Positions 34,246-43,399 of a DNA stretch of 64,000 nucleotides are shown one piece after another. Below the pieces are notes generated by a model. That model did not search any database and was not told where the DNA came from. It saw only the letters and a program-made list of their open reading frames with translations. Origin of the DNA: UBA6770 sp965660875 (GTDB lineage: Bacteria > Bacteroidota > Bacteroidia > Flavobacteriales_G > Salibacteraceae); contig CBFIBQ010000016.1 of the NCBI GenBank assembly GCA_965660875.1, positions 1-64,000 of the forward strand, given 5' to 3'. Numbering within the stretch: the first letter of the stretch is position 1; each line of letters begins with the position of its first letter. The translations under genes were made by a program, and so were the position numbers.

Positions 34246-35784
34246 TCAATCTAAACTGGGTTTTACTTTGGAACCATCAATCTTAAATTCCGTTCCATCT
34301 CTAAATTGAATTCTTATTAAAGCCGTTCCGTCAGGATTGTAACGCGTCCAGGTTCCGTTCTTCAATCCGTACTCGTATTTACCCATCAACATTTTACTTC
34401 CATTGTCGTAGTAGTAAATGTGCTTTCCCTCAGCAGATCCAGATTCATATTTTCCTTTAAATCTCAACGTTCCATCGTAATAGTAATGCCGCCATTCTCC
34501 CTCTCTTCTGCCGCTAATGTATTCTCCTACTTCTTTATGATCGTTTAATTTATACAACCAAGGTCCTTCTTGCAATCCTTCTACATACTCTCCTTCAGAT
34601 ATTACAGTATTGGAATCGGAATATTCAACAAATGGTCCATTTTCTACACCATAATAGTACACTTCATCGCGCCAAATATTTCCATTTTTATAATACCAAG
34701 TCCATCGTCCATCGTATAATTCTCCTTTGGTATAAGACCCCTTTTGTTCAATTTTTCCATCTCTGTAGTAAAAAATCCACTCTCCAAAACGCTGACCTTT
34801 CACATAATCGCCTTCTGCCCGCAGAGTGCCATCCTCGTAATACTCTTTCCAATGACCAGTTTTTATTCCATCTTTATCGGCCATTCCGATACCTAACAGT
34901 TTGCCATTTTTATACACGCTTGCACTGATTACAGCACCTGTTGAATCGTATTGTCTGCAAATACCCTCTTTATTTCCTTGACTGTTGTAATTGCAAATAC
35001 TCGCCACTTCACCGTTTTCATGAAAGGTTTTTCTTATGTCCAGAAAATCTATTTCCGTAGCGTTTTTGTCAATTGTTCCTTGATCAAATTTTTCGGTGCT
35101 GATTAGTAGCCCTTTTTCATCAAAAGTTTTCCAATAGCCGTCTTTTTTATTACCTACATAATTACCTTCACTCTTTATGGTTTCATTGGGATAAAACTCC
35201 TTCCAAGGCCCTTGCTTTTTCCCATTTTCATCTCGCCTATTTATGTACTCTCTATTGTAGATTAAATCGTTTTTGTACTCAATCAATCCCACAATAGCCC
35301 CAGACTCATTATACAAAGTTGAAACACCTTCTTTTTTACCATTTTCATAGATGACTTTTTCTTCAACTCTACCATCCGGAAAATATTTTTTTACCATCCC
35401 GTGCAGCGTGTCGTTTTTAAAGGGTTCTTCTTTCAATAAAAAGCCTTCTGGCGAATAGGTTTTTTGTTTGCCGTTCTTTTTTCCCGCAATGAAAAAAATT
35501 TCTTTTTGAAGCACTTGGTTTTCATCGTAAAATTTCCAGCTTCCATCGAGTTTAAAGTTCTTGCGCGAACCTTCACTTTTTAATGTTCCCGTCTCAAAAT
35601 AATTTTTCCAATACCCTTCTGGCTTTCCATTTAATAGATACCCCTCACTTGATACATTGCCGTTTGCATGTTTAAACTGTGTATACACTCCATTCGGAAT
35701 AGAGTCTATCTGTTGCCCCATCAAATCAACAAGACCAAAGTAGAGCAAACAAACGAAGAGGCTGAAAATGGTTTTGAACACCAT
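34246..35784 (-). CDS. Secreted MORN_2 (YwqK-type) repeat protein
   Basis: The 512-residue product has a signal peptide (~1-23, ending LVDLMGQ). Nearly the whole mature part is a tandem array of ~20-24-residue repeats with the pattern GxxK-x-G-x-W-x-x-Y-[YF]-x-[ND]-G-x-[LI]. Examples are GSWKFYDENQVL, GYWKNYFETGTLKSEG, GEWIFYYRDGKIEQKG and GTWTRYNPDGTALI. These are MORN_2 repeats, as in YwqK-family proteins, which form an elongated beta meander. Many annotation pipelines label them antitoxins because YwqK is linked to a toxin in Bacillus, but no toxin gene is adjacent and the signal peptide argues against that role. A structural or binding protein in the envelope is more likely. Confidence 0.85.
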   Translation of the reverse strand: MVFKTIFSLFVCLLYFGLVDLMGQQIDSIPNGVYTQFKHANGNVSSEGYLLNGKPEGYWKNYFETGTLKSEGSRKNFKLDGSWKFYDENQVLQKEIFFIAGKKNGKQKTYSPEGFLLKEEPFKNDTLHGMVKKYFPDGRVEEKVIYENGKKEGVSTLYNESGAIVGLIEYKNDLIYNREYINRRDENGKKQGPWKEFYPNETIKSEGNYVGNKKDGYWKTFDEKGLLISTEKFDQGTIDKNATEIDFLDIRKTFHENGEVASICNYNSQGNKEGICRQYDSTGAVISASVYKNGKLLGIGMADKDGIKTGHWKEYYEDGTLRAEGDYVKGQRFGEWIFYYRDGKIEQKGSYTKGELYDGRWTWYYKNGNIWRDEVYYYGVENGPFVEYSDSNTVISEGEYVEGLQEGPWLYKLNDHKEVGEYISGRREGEWRHYYYDGTLRFKGKYESGSAEGKHIYYYDNGSKMLMGKYEYGLKNGTWTRYNPDGTALIRIQFRDGTEFKIDGSKVKPSLD

Positions 35785-36336
35785 ATATAATTAATAAAAA
35801 AAGATTTTTAAAAGGTTTTACTACTATTATTATGCTGTTGATAGTGTTTGTAATTCCTTTCCAAAATTATTGCTTTTTGAAGTTGTAAATAGTTAATAAC
35901 ACTGAATGAACAGCAGTGCTTATCTAAAGCATTGACTTTTACTCTAAAGTGGCTGGTTTTTAACAAACCGATGAAGTATCCAATTAACCACTTTAGACTC
36001 ATAACTATTTCTATTTTTCATTGTTTAATCTGAGCATTTTTGTGCTCGAAAAAAAATATGGAGCAACATAAAAAAACCTTGACTTTCTCAACTATTTCAT
36101 CATCCAAAATTCTTTCGTAGCATCCTAATTTTTTCCGTCAGTATTTATCAACTCTAATGAACATACTTATCAGCTTAAAAAAGTATCAATTGTTCATAAG
36201 CACTAATATTTACTTATTAAGTATTGATTATCAATATTTTATTTAATAATAAAGAACTAATAACAGGGTATTATCCCAAATTTAAACAAGTTCAAAGCGT
36301 AATGAATACCACTATTTTTGTAAAAAATTAGAAGGT
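35785..36336. other. 550-bp AT-rich intergenic region with a nested inverted repeat
   Basis: No convincing gene is seen. A perfect 10-bp inverted repeat pairs TCTAAAGTGG (35943-35952) with CCACTTTAGA (35988-35997). Between the arms sits a 5-bp hairpin GGTTT/AAACC (35955-35969). The right part, 36130-36336, is very AT-rich with repeated TATTTA/TTAATA strings and carries the rpiB promoter. The first part must hold the promoter of the MORN_2 gene, but no clear element was found. Confidence 0.5.
36313..36320 (+). promoter_or_regulatory. Bacteroidota -7 promoter element (TATTTTTG) of rpiB
   Basis: TATTTTTG matches TAnnTTTG and ends 16 bases before the rpiB ATG. A weak TTC lies at about the -33 position. 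The leader would be about 10 nt. Confidence 0.5.
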
Positions 36337-36765
36337 ATGAAAGTAGCAATAGGAGGTGATCACGCCGGGTTTGATTTGAAAGAAGTTTTAAAGAAACATC
36401 TAACAGAAAGAGGGTACGAAATAGTTGATAAAGGACCTATGAGTGATGAAAGGTGTGATTACGCAGATTTTGCTCATTTAGTAGCCCATTCAGTAGAAAA
36501 TAATGAAGTTGATTTTGGTGTTTTAATGTGTGGAAGCGGAAATGGAATTAACATGGCGGCAAACAAACATCAAGGTGTTCGTTCTGCATTATGCTGGACT
36601 CCAGAAATTGCGGCATTAGCAAAACAGCACAACAAAGCAAATATTTGCACGCTTCCAGCACGTTTTGTTTCAGAAGAAATGGCGAAATCAATACTCGACG
36701 CTTATTTAGATGCAGAGTTCGAAGCAGGAAGGCACCAAGCTAGAATTGATAAAATTCCCGTATAG
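36337..36765 (+). CDS. rpiB: Ribose-5-phosphate isomerase B
   Basis: The 142-residue product has the RpiB/LacAB fold. It starts with KVAIGGDHAGFDLKEVLKKHL, then DYADFAHLVAHSVENNEVDFGVLMCGSGNGINMAANKHQGVRSALCW. Cys65 in GVLMCGSGNG is the catalytic base of RpiB enzymes, and the GSGNG loop forms the anion hole. It interconverts ribose 5-phosphate and ribulose 5-phosphate in the pentose phosphate pathway. It is first in a unit with the downstream nuclease-family gene (28-nt gap). That gap contains the perfect palindrome GTTACTAGTAAC at 36765-36776, overlapping the stop codon. Confidence 0.95.
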   Translation: MKVAIGGDHAGFDLKEVLKKHLTERGYEIVDKGPMSDERCDYADFAHLVAHSVENNEVDFGVLMCGSGNGINMAANKHQGVRSALCWTPEIAALAKQHNKANICTLPARFVSEEMAKSILDAYLDAEFEAGRHQARIDKIPV

Positions 36766-36793
36766 TTACTAGTAACCAGTTATCAGTAATTAG

Positions 36794-37819
36794 ATGAAAC
36801 TCTTTTTTACATCGGTGTTCTTAGTTTTAACAGCCAATTTCTTAATTGCGCAAGATGATTTCAATGATCAATTTCGTGGAGATAAGGGTATTCGAATAGG
36901 TTTTTATAATGTAGAAAATTTATTTGATACAGAAAATGACCCGGTAAAACGCGATGATGAGTTTACTGAGAAAGGAGATAAACATTGGAACGATAGAAAA
37001 TACAGAACTAAGCTACAACAGGTAGCTAAAGTTACTACATCAGTAGGTGGTTGGGAATCTGTTGAAGTAATGGCCTTTTGCGAGTTGGAAAATCAAACGG
37101 TTTTGAATGATTTATTAACCTCTACTCCCTTGAAAGAGACGGACTATCGAATTGTTCATTTTGAAAGCCCGGATAGAAGAGGAATTGATGTTGGATTTAT
37201 TTACCGACCAGAAAAAGTTCAGGTAATTCGATCAGAAGCAATTCCTGTTGTTTTTCCTTGGGATACTGCTTACAAAACACGAGATATTTTATTTGCCAGA
37301 TTGGTTGTTTTAAACCAAGACACCATTGATTTTTACGTCAACCATTGGCCAAGTAGATGGCGAGGACAATTAGAAAGTGAACCCTCACGAGTGCACGTAG
37401 CAAATACACTGCTGGAACATAGAGGTTCAGTTAAGAGCCCTCAAAAAATGATTGCTGTAGGAGATTTTAATGATTCTCCTATCGATAAAAGTATCAAGGA
37501 TGTTTTTAAAGCAGAATTAGATACCAACAAAAAAGCGGATTACTACAACTTAATGTTTCCTCACCTAGATAAAAATGGAACGAATAAATATCAAGGAGAT
37601 TGGAGTATTATAGACCAGATAATTGTTTCTGAATCGTTATTCAGAACTCAAACCAATTTTAGAATTAGAAATAATCAGGCTTATATTTTCAATGCAGATT
37701 TTTTATTGGAACCAGACCCTAAATATGAAGGAATGCAGCTGAACAGAACCTACCTAGGAATGCGTTATAAAGGTGGATATTCCGATCACTTGCCCGTTTA
37801 TATGGATTTGGTAAAATAA
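36794..37819 (+). CDS. Secreted endonuclease/exonuclease/phosphatase-family protein
   Basis: The product has 341 residues. A signal peptide (residues 1-19, ending NFLIAQ) precedes an EEP domain: IRIGFYNVENLFDTENDP at the start, with the metal-binding Asn/Glu pair; MAFCELENQTVLNDL; HFESPDRRGIDVGFIYRP; FYVNHWPSRWRG; AVGDFNDSP, the GDFN motif; and the closing SDHLPVYMDL, with its catalytic His. All parts of the active site are present. Members cleave phosphodiesters in nucleic acids, phosphoinositides or other substrates; the signal peptide places this one outside the cytoplasm, so scavenging or envelope phosphodiesters are plausible. A strong terminator follows. Confidence 0.88.
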   Translation: MKLFFTSVFLVLTANFLIAQDDFNDQFRGDKGIRIGFYNVENLFDTENDPVKRDDEFTEKGDKHWNDRKYRTKLQQVAKVTTSVGGWESVEVMAFCELENQTVLNDLLTSTPLKETDYRIVHFESPDRRGIDVGFIYRPEKVQVIRSEAIPVVFPWDTAYKTRDILFARLVVLNQDTIDFYVNHWPSRWRGQLESEPSRVHVANTLLEHRGSVKSPQKMIAVGDFNDSPIDKSIKDVFKAELDTNKKADYYNLMFPHLDKNGTNKYQGDWSIIDQIIVSESLFRTQTNFRIRNNQAYIFNADFLLEPDPKYEGMQLNRTYLGMRYKGGYSDHLPVYMDLVK

Positions 37820-37850
37820 AAAAAGGAGAGTAAAAACTACTCTCCTTTTT
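37817..37850. terminator. Intrinsic terminator after the EEP gene and tRNA-Cys
   Basis: A 12-bp stem pairs AAAAGGAGAGTA (37821-37832) with TACTCTCCTTTT (37838-37849) around loop AAAAC, flanked by A and T runs. It can serve both the plus-strand nuclease-family gene and the minus-strand tRNA-Cys. Confidence 0.85.
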
Positions 37851-37854
37851 TATG

Positions 37855-37925
37855 AGGTTCCGAGCGGATTCGAACCGCTGTAGATGGTTTTGCAGACCAC
37901 TGCCTAGCCGCTCGGCCACGGAACC
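37855..37925 (-). tRNA. tRNA-Cys (anticodon GCA)
   Basis: On the minus strand, acceptor GGTTCCG pairs with CGGAACC. The anticodon stem GTGGT/ACCAT encloses loop CTGCAAA (anticodon GCA), and the T-arm contains TTCGAAT. The discriminator is U73, the cysteine identity base. CCA is not encoded. Confidence 0.95.
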
Positions 37926-37979
37926 ATTATTGGCGGCAAATGTAGTAAAACATAAAATTAAAATAGGTTAAGAATTCAA

Positions 37980-38333
37980 CTATCTTCTGATAGTTACTTC
38001 AACGGCCTTTAAGTCAAAATGTAAAGGCGGCTTTTGCTTTTTAACCGTCACCTCAATAGCTGTTATTGTTGAATGTTTTGCTTTTATTGCTTTTGCAATA
38101 CGTTCAGCCACATGCTCGATTAAATCAGAAGGAATTTCCATTTCTAACGAAACCAACTCCATAATCGAGACATAGTCTACAGTATCATTTAGGTTGTCAG
38201 AGTTACCAGAAATAGATAAGTCGGTTTCAATTTTTAGGTCTACAATAAAGGTGTTACCAGTTATCCGCTCCAGTGGCAAATGACCGTGAAAAGCATGAAA
38301 TCTCAAGTCTTTTATTGAAATGAAATCAGGCAT
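37980..38333 (-). CDS. folB: Dihydroneopterin aldolase
   Basis: The 117-residue product is the usual length. It begins ISIKDLRFHAFHGHLPLER, the conserved substrate-binding start of FolB, then TFIVDLKIETDL, LNDTVDYVSIMELV and DLIEHVAERIAKAI, the helix with the catalytic glutamate neighbourhood. It ends VTVKKQKPPLHFDLKAVEVTIRR. It cleaves 7,8-dihydroneopterin to 6-hydroxymethyl-dihydropterin in folate synthesis. It overlaps the end of gltX by 8 nt on the same strand and is therefore translationally coupled to it. Confidence 0.93.
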   Translation of the reverse strand: MPDFISIKDLRFHAFHGHLPLERITGNTFIVDLKIETDLSISGNSDNLNDTVDYVSIMELVSLEMEIPSDLIEHVAERIAKAIKAKHSTITAIEVTVKKQKPPLHFDLKAVEVTIRR

Positions 38334-39864
38334 TTTTTAAAGACTCAACTTTAGGTAACCCATTATCGATTCTAGAAAGCACTTCCTCTTTTCCTAGAAT
38401 TGAACAGATTGCCGACATGCTAGGCCCCATACCCTTTCCTGTTACCAATAAACGGAAACCAGGCATTACTTTTCCAAAACCGTATTCGTTTTCTTCTAAG
38501 TATTTTTTAAACTCAACTTCAATATTTTCTTCCGAAAAATCACCTATTCCAGCGAGTACTTTTCTTAAGCCAGCAATGATATTCGGAGTATCGTCTTTCC
38601 ATTTTTTCTTAATGGTTTTTTCGTCGTAAGTTGTCGGTGCTTCAAAGTAGAATTTGTCAGTCATCATTTCTTCTACAAATGATGCGCGTTCCTTCATTAA
38701 ACCACAAACTTTCGTTACAAACTCTTTTTCCGCTGTTATTCCTTCTGCTTTCAGTTTAGGTAACAATAACTCGCAAAGTTCTTCGTCTGTTTTCATGCGT
38801 AAATACTGCTGATTGAACCATTTGGTCTTATCGGCGTCGAATTTAGCTCCTGCTTTTCCAACTCTTTCGATAGAAAAAGCTTCTATTAATTCGTCTAAAG
38901 AGAATAATTCGCGCTCGTCTCCTGGGTTCCAACCTAAAAACGCGAGCATATTAATAAATGCCTCTGGAAAATATCCTTTCTCTCTGTAACCGCTTGAAGT
39001 CTCATTGGTTGTTGGGTCTACCCACTCTAGCGGAAACACAGGAAAACCCAATCGATCGCCATCGCGCTTACTTAGTTTTCCATTTCCGTCCGGTTTTAAT
39101 ATTAGTGGCAAATGTGCAAATTGAGGCATGGTATCCTCCCAACCAAACGCTTTATAAAGCAAGAAATGTGTCGGCGCACTTGGTAGCCATTCCTCACCAC
39201 GAATAACATGCGTAATCTCCATTTGATGGTCATCAACAATATTAGCTAAATGATATGTGGGCATGCCGTCAGCCTTCAGAAGTACCTTATCATCAATATT
39301 GTTGGTGTTTACTACTACCCAACCCCTAATCAAGTCATTTATCCGAAGTTCTTCATTTCTAGGAGCCTTTAATCGAATAACATGGGGCTCGCCAGCATCA
39401 ATTTTCGCTTTTACTTCCTCTGCAGAAAGGGTCAGTGAGTTTTTCATGCTCGTCCGCGTTATGCTGTTGTACTGAAAGTTTGGCATTTTAGCTTGCTTTG
39501 CGGACTCTCTAACAGCATCTAATTCTTCAGGAGTATCGAATGCGAAATAGGCCTTACCATTCTCTACTAATTCGTAGGCGTATTTAGCATAGCCTTCTTT
39601 TCTTTCACTTTGACGGTAGGGTCCAAAGTTTCCTGGGTTATCGGGTCCCTCGTCTGGAATAAGCCCGCACCACTCCAAGGCATCTTTTACATATTGTTCC
39701 GCACCGGGTACGTACCGAGTTTGGTCGGTGTCTTCAATTCTCAGAATAAAATCACCCTTGTGCTTCTTTGCAAATAAATAGTTGTACAAAGCAGTTCTAA
39801 CACCCCCCATATGTAAAGGCCCTGTTGGGCTTGGAGCGAATCTAACACGAACTTTTCTAGACAT
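38326..39864 (-). CDS. gltX: Glutamyl-tRNA synthetase
   Basis: The 512-residue class I synthetase has the HIGH-like signature RFAPSPTGPLHMGGVRTALYNYLFAK near residue 7. It continues with FILRIEDTDQTR, the anticodon-independent HVIRGEEWLPSAPTHFLLY, and the KMSKS equivalent KLSKRDGD. The C-terminal half is the helical anticodon-binding region of a full-length bacterial GluRS, so it is not the truncated GluQ type. It charges tRNA-Glu and, where GatCAB exists, may also charge tRNA-Gln. It is first in the unit with folB. Confidence 0.97.
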   Translation of the reverse strand: MSRKVRVRFAPSPTGPLHMGGVRTALYNYLFAKKHKGDFILRIEDTDQTRYVPGAEQYVKDALEWCGLIPDEGPDNPGNFGPYRQSERKEGYAKYAYELVENGKAYFAFDTPEELDAVRESAKQAKMPNFQYNSITRTSMKNSLTLSAEEVKAKIDAGEPHVIRLKAPRNEELRINDLIRGWVVVNTNNIDDKVLLKADGMPTYHLANIVDDHQMEITHVIRGEEWLPSAPTHFLLYKAFGWEDTMPQFAHLPLILKPDGNGKLSKRDGDRLGFPVFPLEWVDPTTNETSSGYREKGYFPEAFINMLAFLGWNPGDERELFSLDELIEAFSIERVGKAGAKFDADKTKWFNQQYLRMKTDEELCELLLPKLKAEGITAEKEFVTKVCGLMKERASFVEEMMTDKFYFEAPTTYDEKTIKKKWKDDTPNIIAGLRKVLAGIGDFSEENIEVEFKKYLEENEYGFGKVMPGFRLLVTGKGMGPSMSAICSILGKEEVLSRIDNGLPKVESLKNA

Positions 39865-39996
39865 AAAAATCCTTTTTAATTTTCTGCTGCAAAAGTAAAC
39901 TTATACCAAAGAGCGACGTTAATTTGTACTAAATCAAAACACAACAAGTTTAAGGCCTTAAATAGTGAGTATATTCGTTATTTGGCGCAAGATAAC

Positions 39997-42900
39997 ATGG
40001 AAAACACCAGCGACATATTAAAAGTAAAGCTTACAGCTTTTATACGAAAATTTTACCTGAATCAGCTTCTGAAAGGGGGGTTGATTTTTTTAACCCTGTT
40101 TTCGGGGTTTTTCCTGTTGTTAAATATTTTGGAATATTTCGGCAGATTTTCCAGTTCTATGCGGCTCTTTTTGTTTGGAGTTTTAATAGTCTATAGCCTC
40201 TTTATTTTTTGGAAATATATTGCGGTATCTCTTTTCAAGCTGTTCAACTTTGGTCAGAGGATTAGTGACCATCAAGCAGCAAAAATTATTGGCGAACACT
40301 TTATTGAAGTTCAGGATAAACTTTTAAATACCTTGGATTTAAAAAATCAGGTATCGGAATCGGGTAACGCATTATTATCGGCGAGTATAGAACAGAGAGA
40401 AAGAGAGTTGTCGCCCGTTCCATTTAGTGGTGCCATTGATTTTAACGATAATAAACGCTATGCAAAGTATACGGCAATACCCGTATTTATTTTGTTGATT
40501 ATATTGGTGATTAGTCCGTCTGTAATAACAGAAAGCACGAGCCGGATTGTGCAATACGATAAGCACTTTGAAGCTCCGGCGCCATTTAAGTTTGAGCCGA
40601 CCGCTATTCCTCAACAAGCGGTTCAGTATTCCGATGTAACTATAGAAATCGAATTAGTAGGCAGTAAAATACCGAAGGATTGCTACGTTAAATTAGACGG
40701 TGGCGTGTCGCTAAAAATGGTGAGCAAGGGTGATAATAAATTTAGCTATACCCTCAGAAGCATTGAAAAGACCAGCGCCATTGTTTTTGAAGCGAATGGG
40801 TATGCGAGCCGTCCATACTTCATAGAAGTTAGTTTAAAATCAACGATTCAGAGTTTAAAAATAGGCGCTAATTACCCAGCATACACCCAAAAAGAACCGG
40901 AACAATTTAAGAACAACTCTAATTTGCTGGTTTTGGAAGGAACGGAACTCAGCTGGCAGGTAGAGACGAAAAATACAAGTGCGCTGAGTGCAAAATATTC
41001 CGAAACACCCGTCGATGTAATTCAGAAAGGTGAAAACAGTTTTAAATTAGAGCAAGTTGTTTCGGAGTTAGGCTCAATGATGTTTTATGCGCTAGGTGCA
41101 GATGCATTGCCAACGGACAGCGCTGTGGTGCGGATTCAGGTCATTAAAGATCAATTTCCCTTAATCACATCAGAAGAGTTTTCGGACACACTTTCCTCAA
41201 AGTTGCTCTATTTTAGGGGGTCTGTAAATGATGATTATGGTTTTTCAGCTCTGAATTTTGTATATGTTGACGAAAAACAAAACCAGAAAAAAGTAGCGCT
41301 ATCGATAAGTAAGGACGCATCCAGTTTTGAGTTTTATCATACTTGGAATTTATCTGAACTTCCCGATTCGGCTCTACAGCCAGGCAGCTCTTTTACCTAT
41401 TACTTTGAGGTGTGGGATAATGATGGTGTAAACGGCCCTAAGTCGGCTAAAACGTTGGCAAAGACTTTTAAAGTTCCTTCCAAGAAAGAAATCAAAGAAC
41501 GTACAAACAAAGCCGATCAGGAAATCAAAAAAGATCTAGAAGCAAGTATAGAAGAAGCAAAAAAGCTGCAGAAAAACATCGATAAACTGAATAAAAAACT
41601 GTTAGAAAAAAAGCAACTGACCTGGGAAGAGAAAAAAGAAATTGAGCAGCTATTAAACCAGCAAAAGAACCTCAGAAATCAGTTTGAACAGGTAAGGCAA
41701 CAGAACGAAATCAACAACTTTAAAAAGTCAGAGTTTTCGGAGAATGATGAACGCTTAATGGAGAAGCAGCGTCAACTGGAAGAACTGATGGAAAAAGTAA
41801 TGGATGAGGAAACTATGAAACTACTGGAAGAGCTTCAGAAGCTTATGGAAAAGAACAATAAACGGGATTTACAGGAAAAATTAGATGAGTTAAAGTTGGA
41901 GTCTGAGGATATTGAAAAGGAACTTGACCGATCCCTAGAGCTTTTTAAGCAGTTGGAGTTTGAGCGTAAGCTGGAAGAGACGATAAAGGAAGTGAAAGAG
42001 CTGAAAGAAGACCAAGAAAAGCTTCAGAAAAAAACCGAACAGTCGGATAAAAAAGACGACGAAGCACAGCAGAAGCTCAAAGAAGAACAAAAGCAGCTCG
42101 AGGAAAAAATGAAAGAGTTAGAGCAGTCACTGGAGGATTTGAAAAAATCAAACAACGGCCTTCAGAAGCCAAATGAAATGCCAGATTTGAATAAAGAACG
42201 TCAACAAACCAAGCAGAACATGCAAAAGTCTTCTGAAAACTTAGAAAAAGGCAATAAGCAGGGCGCAACGCAAAACCAACAGAAAGCAAAAGAAGAGCTG
42301 GAGGAAATGATGCAAAAGATGCAAGCTGCTCAGAAAAAAATGCAAGAAAAAAAACAACAAGAGGATTTAGAGGCGCTAAGAAGGTTGCGTCAAAATTTGA
42401 TGTTGCTTTCCTTTGAACAAGAAAGTTTGATAGAAAAAATAAAACAAACCAATCCAAGGGACCCTATGTATGTGACGCTTACTAAAGATCAAATGCGTTT
42501 GTCCGATAATTCAAAAATGATTCAGGACAGTTTGTTTGCTCTTTCAAAGCGAAATATGAGTATTGCCGCCACGGTGAACAAGGAAATTTCTGCTATAAAC
42601 GACAACATTTCAAAGTCAATTAGAGCAATGGAAAACCGAAAATCAGGTGAGGTTATGAATCGACAGCAATTTGTAATGACTTCAATAAATAACTTGGCCT
42701 TAATTCTAGATGAAAGTATTCAGAATGCACAAAAACAACAGTCGAGTAAAAAGTTCGGAAACAAAAGCTGCTCAAAACCAGGTGCGGGAATGCCGAAAAT
42801 GGGGAATATAAAGAAGCTTCAGAAACAATTATCGGATCAGCTGAAGCAAATGCAACAACAACAACAAGAACAAAAGGGTCAAAAGCCGGGCAATAAACCC

Positions 42901-43386
42901 GGTAAAAAGCCTGGGGGTGAATCTGGTAACAAGCCTGGCCAGAAGGGTGGTAGAGGTTCATCTGCTGGTGAATCTATGGCCAAAATGGCGGCGCAGCAAG
43001 CTGCGATTAGGGAACAGCTTAGAAAAATGAGTGAAGAAATGAACAAAGCCGGTCAGAGTGGAGGCGGAGGCAACCAATTAAAGCGCCTACAGGACCTTAT
43101 GGAAGAGAATGAGGAAGACTTGGTAAACATGAAACTGGACCAAGAAACGATAAATAGACAAGAAGAAATCATGTCTCGCTTATTGGAATCTGAAAGGGCT
43201 GAACGGGAGCGCGAGTTTGACAATAAAAGGGAGTCGAAAACAGCTCAGGACATCAGTACACCACCAGCTAATTTCTTGAAATATCAAGAGGAAAAAAAGA
43301 AGCAGGTAGAACTTTTGGAAACAATTCCACCGAATTTGAAACCTTTTTACAGAAACTTAGTAAACGATTACTTTAGCAAACCATAG
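39997..43386 (+). CDS. DUF4175-family membrane and coiled-coil protein
   Basis: The product is 1129 residues from the ATG at 39997; a TTG 5 codons earlier is less likely. Residues ~20-160 include three hydrophobic segments that anchor it in the membrane. Residues ~170-500 are an Ig-like beta-domain region with EFAPTAIPQQAVQYSDVTIEIELVG-type strands. From ~510 on it is an almost uninterrupted highly charged coiled coil rich in K, E and Q, with a poly-Q/glycine-rich linker (KPGNKPGKKPGGESGNKPGQKGG) near 970. The last 100 residues are again charged. DUF4175 proteins are a Bacteroidota family of unknown function, often near ybeY, mnmG and an anti-sigma ATPase, as here. A role in envelope scaffolding is only a guess. 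Confidence 0.8.
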   Translation: MENTSDILKVKLTAFIRKFYLNQLLKGGLIFLTLFSGFFLLLNILEYFGRFSSSMRLFLFGVLIVYSLFIFWKYIAVSLFKLFNFGQRISDHQAAKIIGEHFIEVQDKLLNTLDLKNQVSESGNALLSASIEQRERELSPVPFSGAIDFNDNKRYAKYTAIPVFILLIILVISPSVITESTSRIVQYDKHFEAPAPFKFEPTAIPQQAVQYSDVTIEIELVGSKIPKDCYVKLDGGVSLKMVSKGDNKFSYTLRSIEKTSAIVFEANGYASRPYFIEVSLKSTIQSLKIGANYPAYTQKEPEQFKNNSNLLVLEGTELSWQVETKNTSALSAKYSETPVDVIQKGENSFKLEQVVSELGSMMFYALGADALPTDSAVVRIQVIKDQFPLITSEEFSDTLSSKLLYFRGSVNDDYGFSALNFVYVDEKQNQKKVALSISKDASSFEFYHTWNLSELPDSALQPGSSFTYYFEVWDNDGVNGPKSAKTLAKTFKVPSKKEIKERTNKADQEIKKDLEASIEEAKKLQKNIDKLNKKLLEKKQLTWEEKKEIEQLLNQQKNLRNQFEQVRQQNEINNFKKSEFSENDERLMEKQRQLEELMEKVMDEETMKLLEELQKLMEKNNKRDLQEKLDELKLESEDIEKELDRSLELFKQLEFERKLEETIKEVKELKEDQEKLQKKTEQSDKKDDEAQQKLKEEQKQLEEKMKELEQSLEDLKKSNNGLQKPNEMPDLNKERQQTKQNMQKSSENLEKGNKQGATQNQQKAKEELEEMMQKMQAAQKKMQEKKQQEDLEALRRLRQNLMLLSFEQESLIEKIKQTNPRDPMYVTLTKDQMRLSDNSKMIQDSLFALSKRNMSIAATVNKEISAINDNISKSIRAMENRKSGEVMNRQQFVMTSINNLALILDESIQNAQKQQSSKKFGNKSCSKPGAGMPKMGNIKKLQKQLSDQLKQMQQQQQEQKGQKPGNKPGKKPGGESGNKPGQKGGRGSSAGESMAKMAAQQAAIREQLRKMSEEMNKAGQSGGGGNQLKRLQDLMEENEEDLVNMKLDQETINRQEEIMSRLLESERAEREREFDNKRESKTAQDISTPPANFLKYQEEKKKQVELLETIPPNLKPFYRNLVNDYFSKP

Positions 43387-43399
43387 TAAACGCATTGAA

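Noticed and set aside
34246..35784. Antitoxin (YwqK-type) function for the MORN_2 repeat protein
   Set aside because: A signal peptide is present and no toxin gene is adjacent; the label would come only from shared repeats.
35808..36002. 64-residue frame on the minus strand in the gene-free stretch
   Set aside because: It runs through the inverted repeat, has no recognisable motif and no promoter-like element; it is more likely chance.
36765..36776. 12-bp palindrome GTTACTAGTAAC after rpiB
   Set aside because: Real and perfect, but it overlaps the stop codon, lacks a T-run and is too small to call an operator or terminator on its own.
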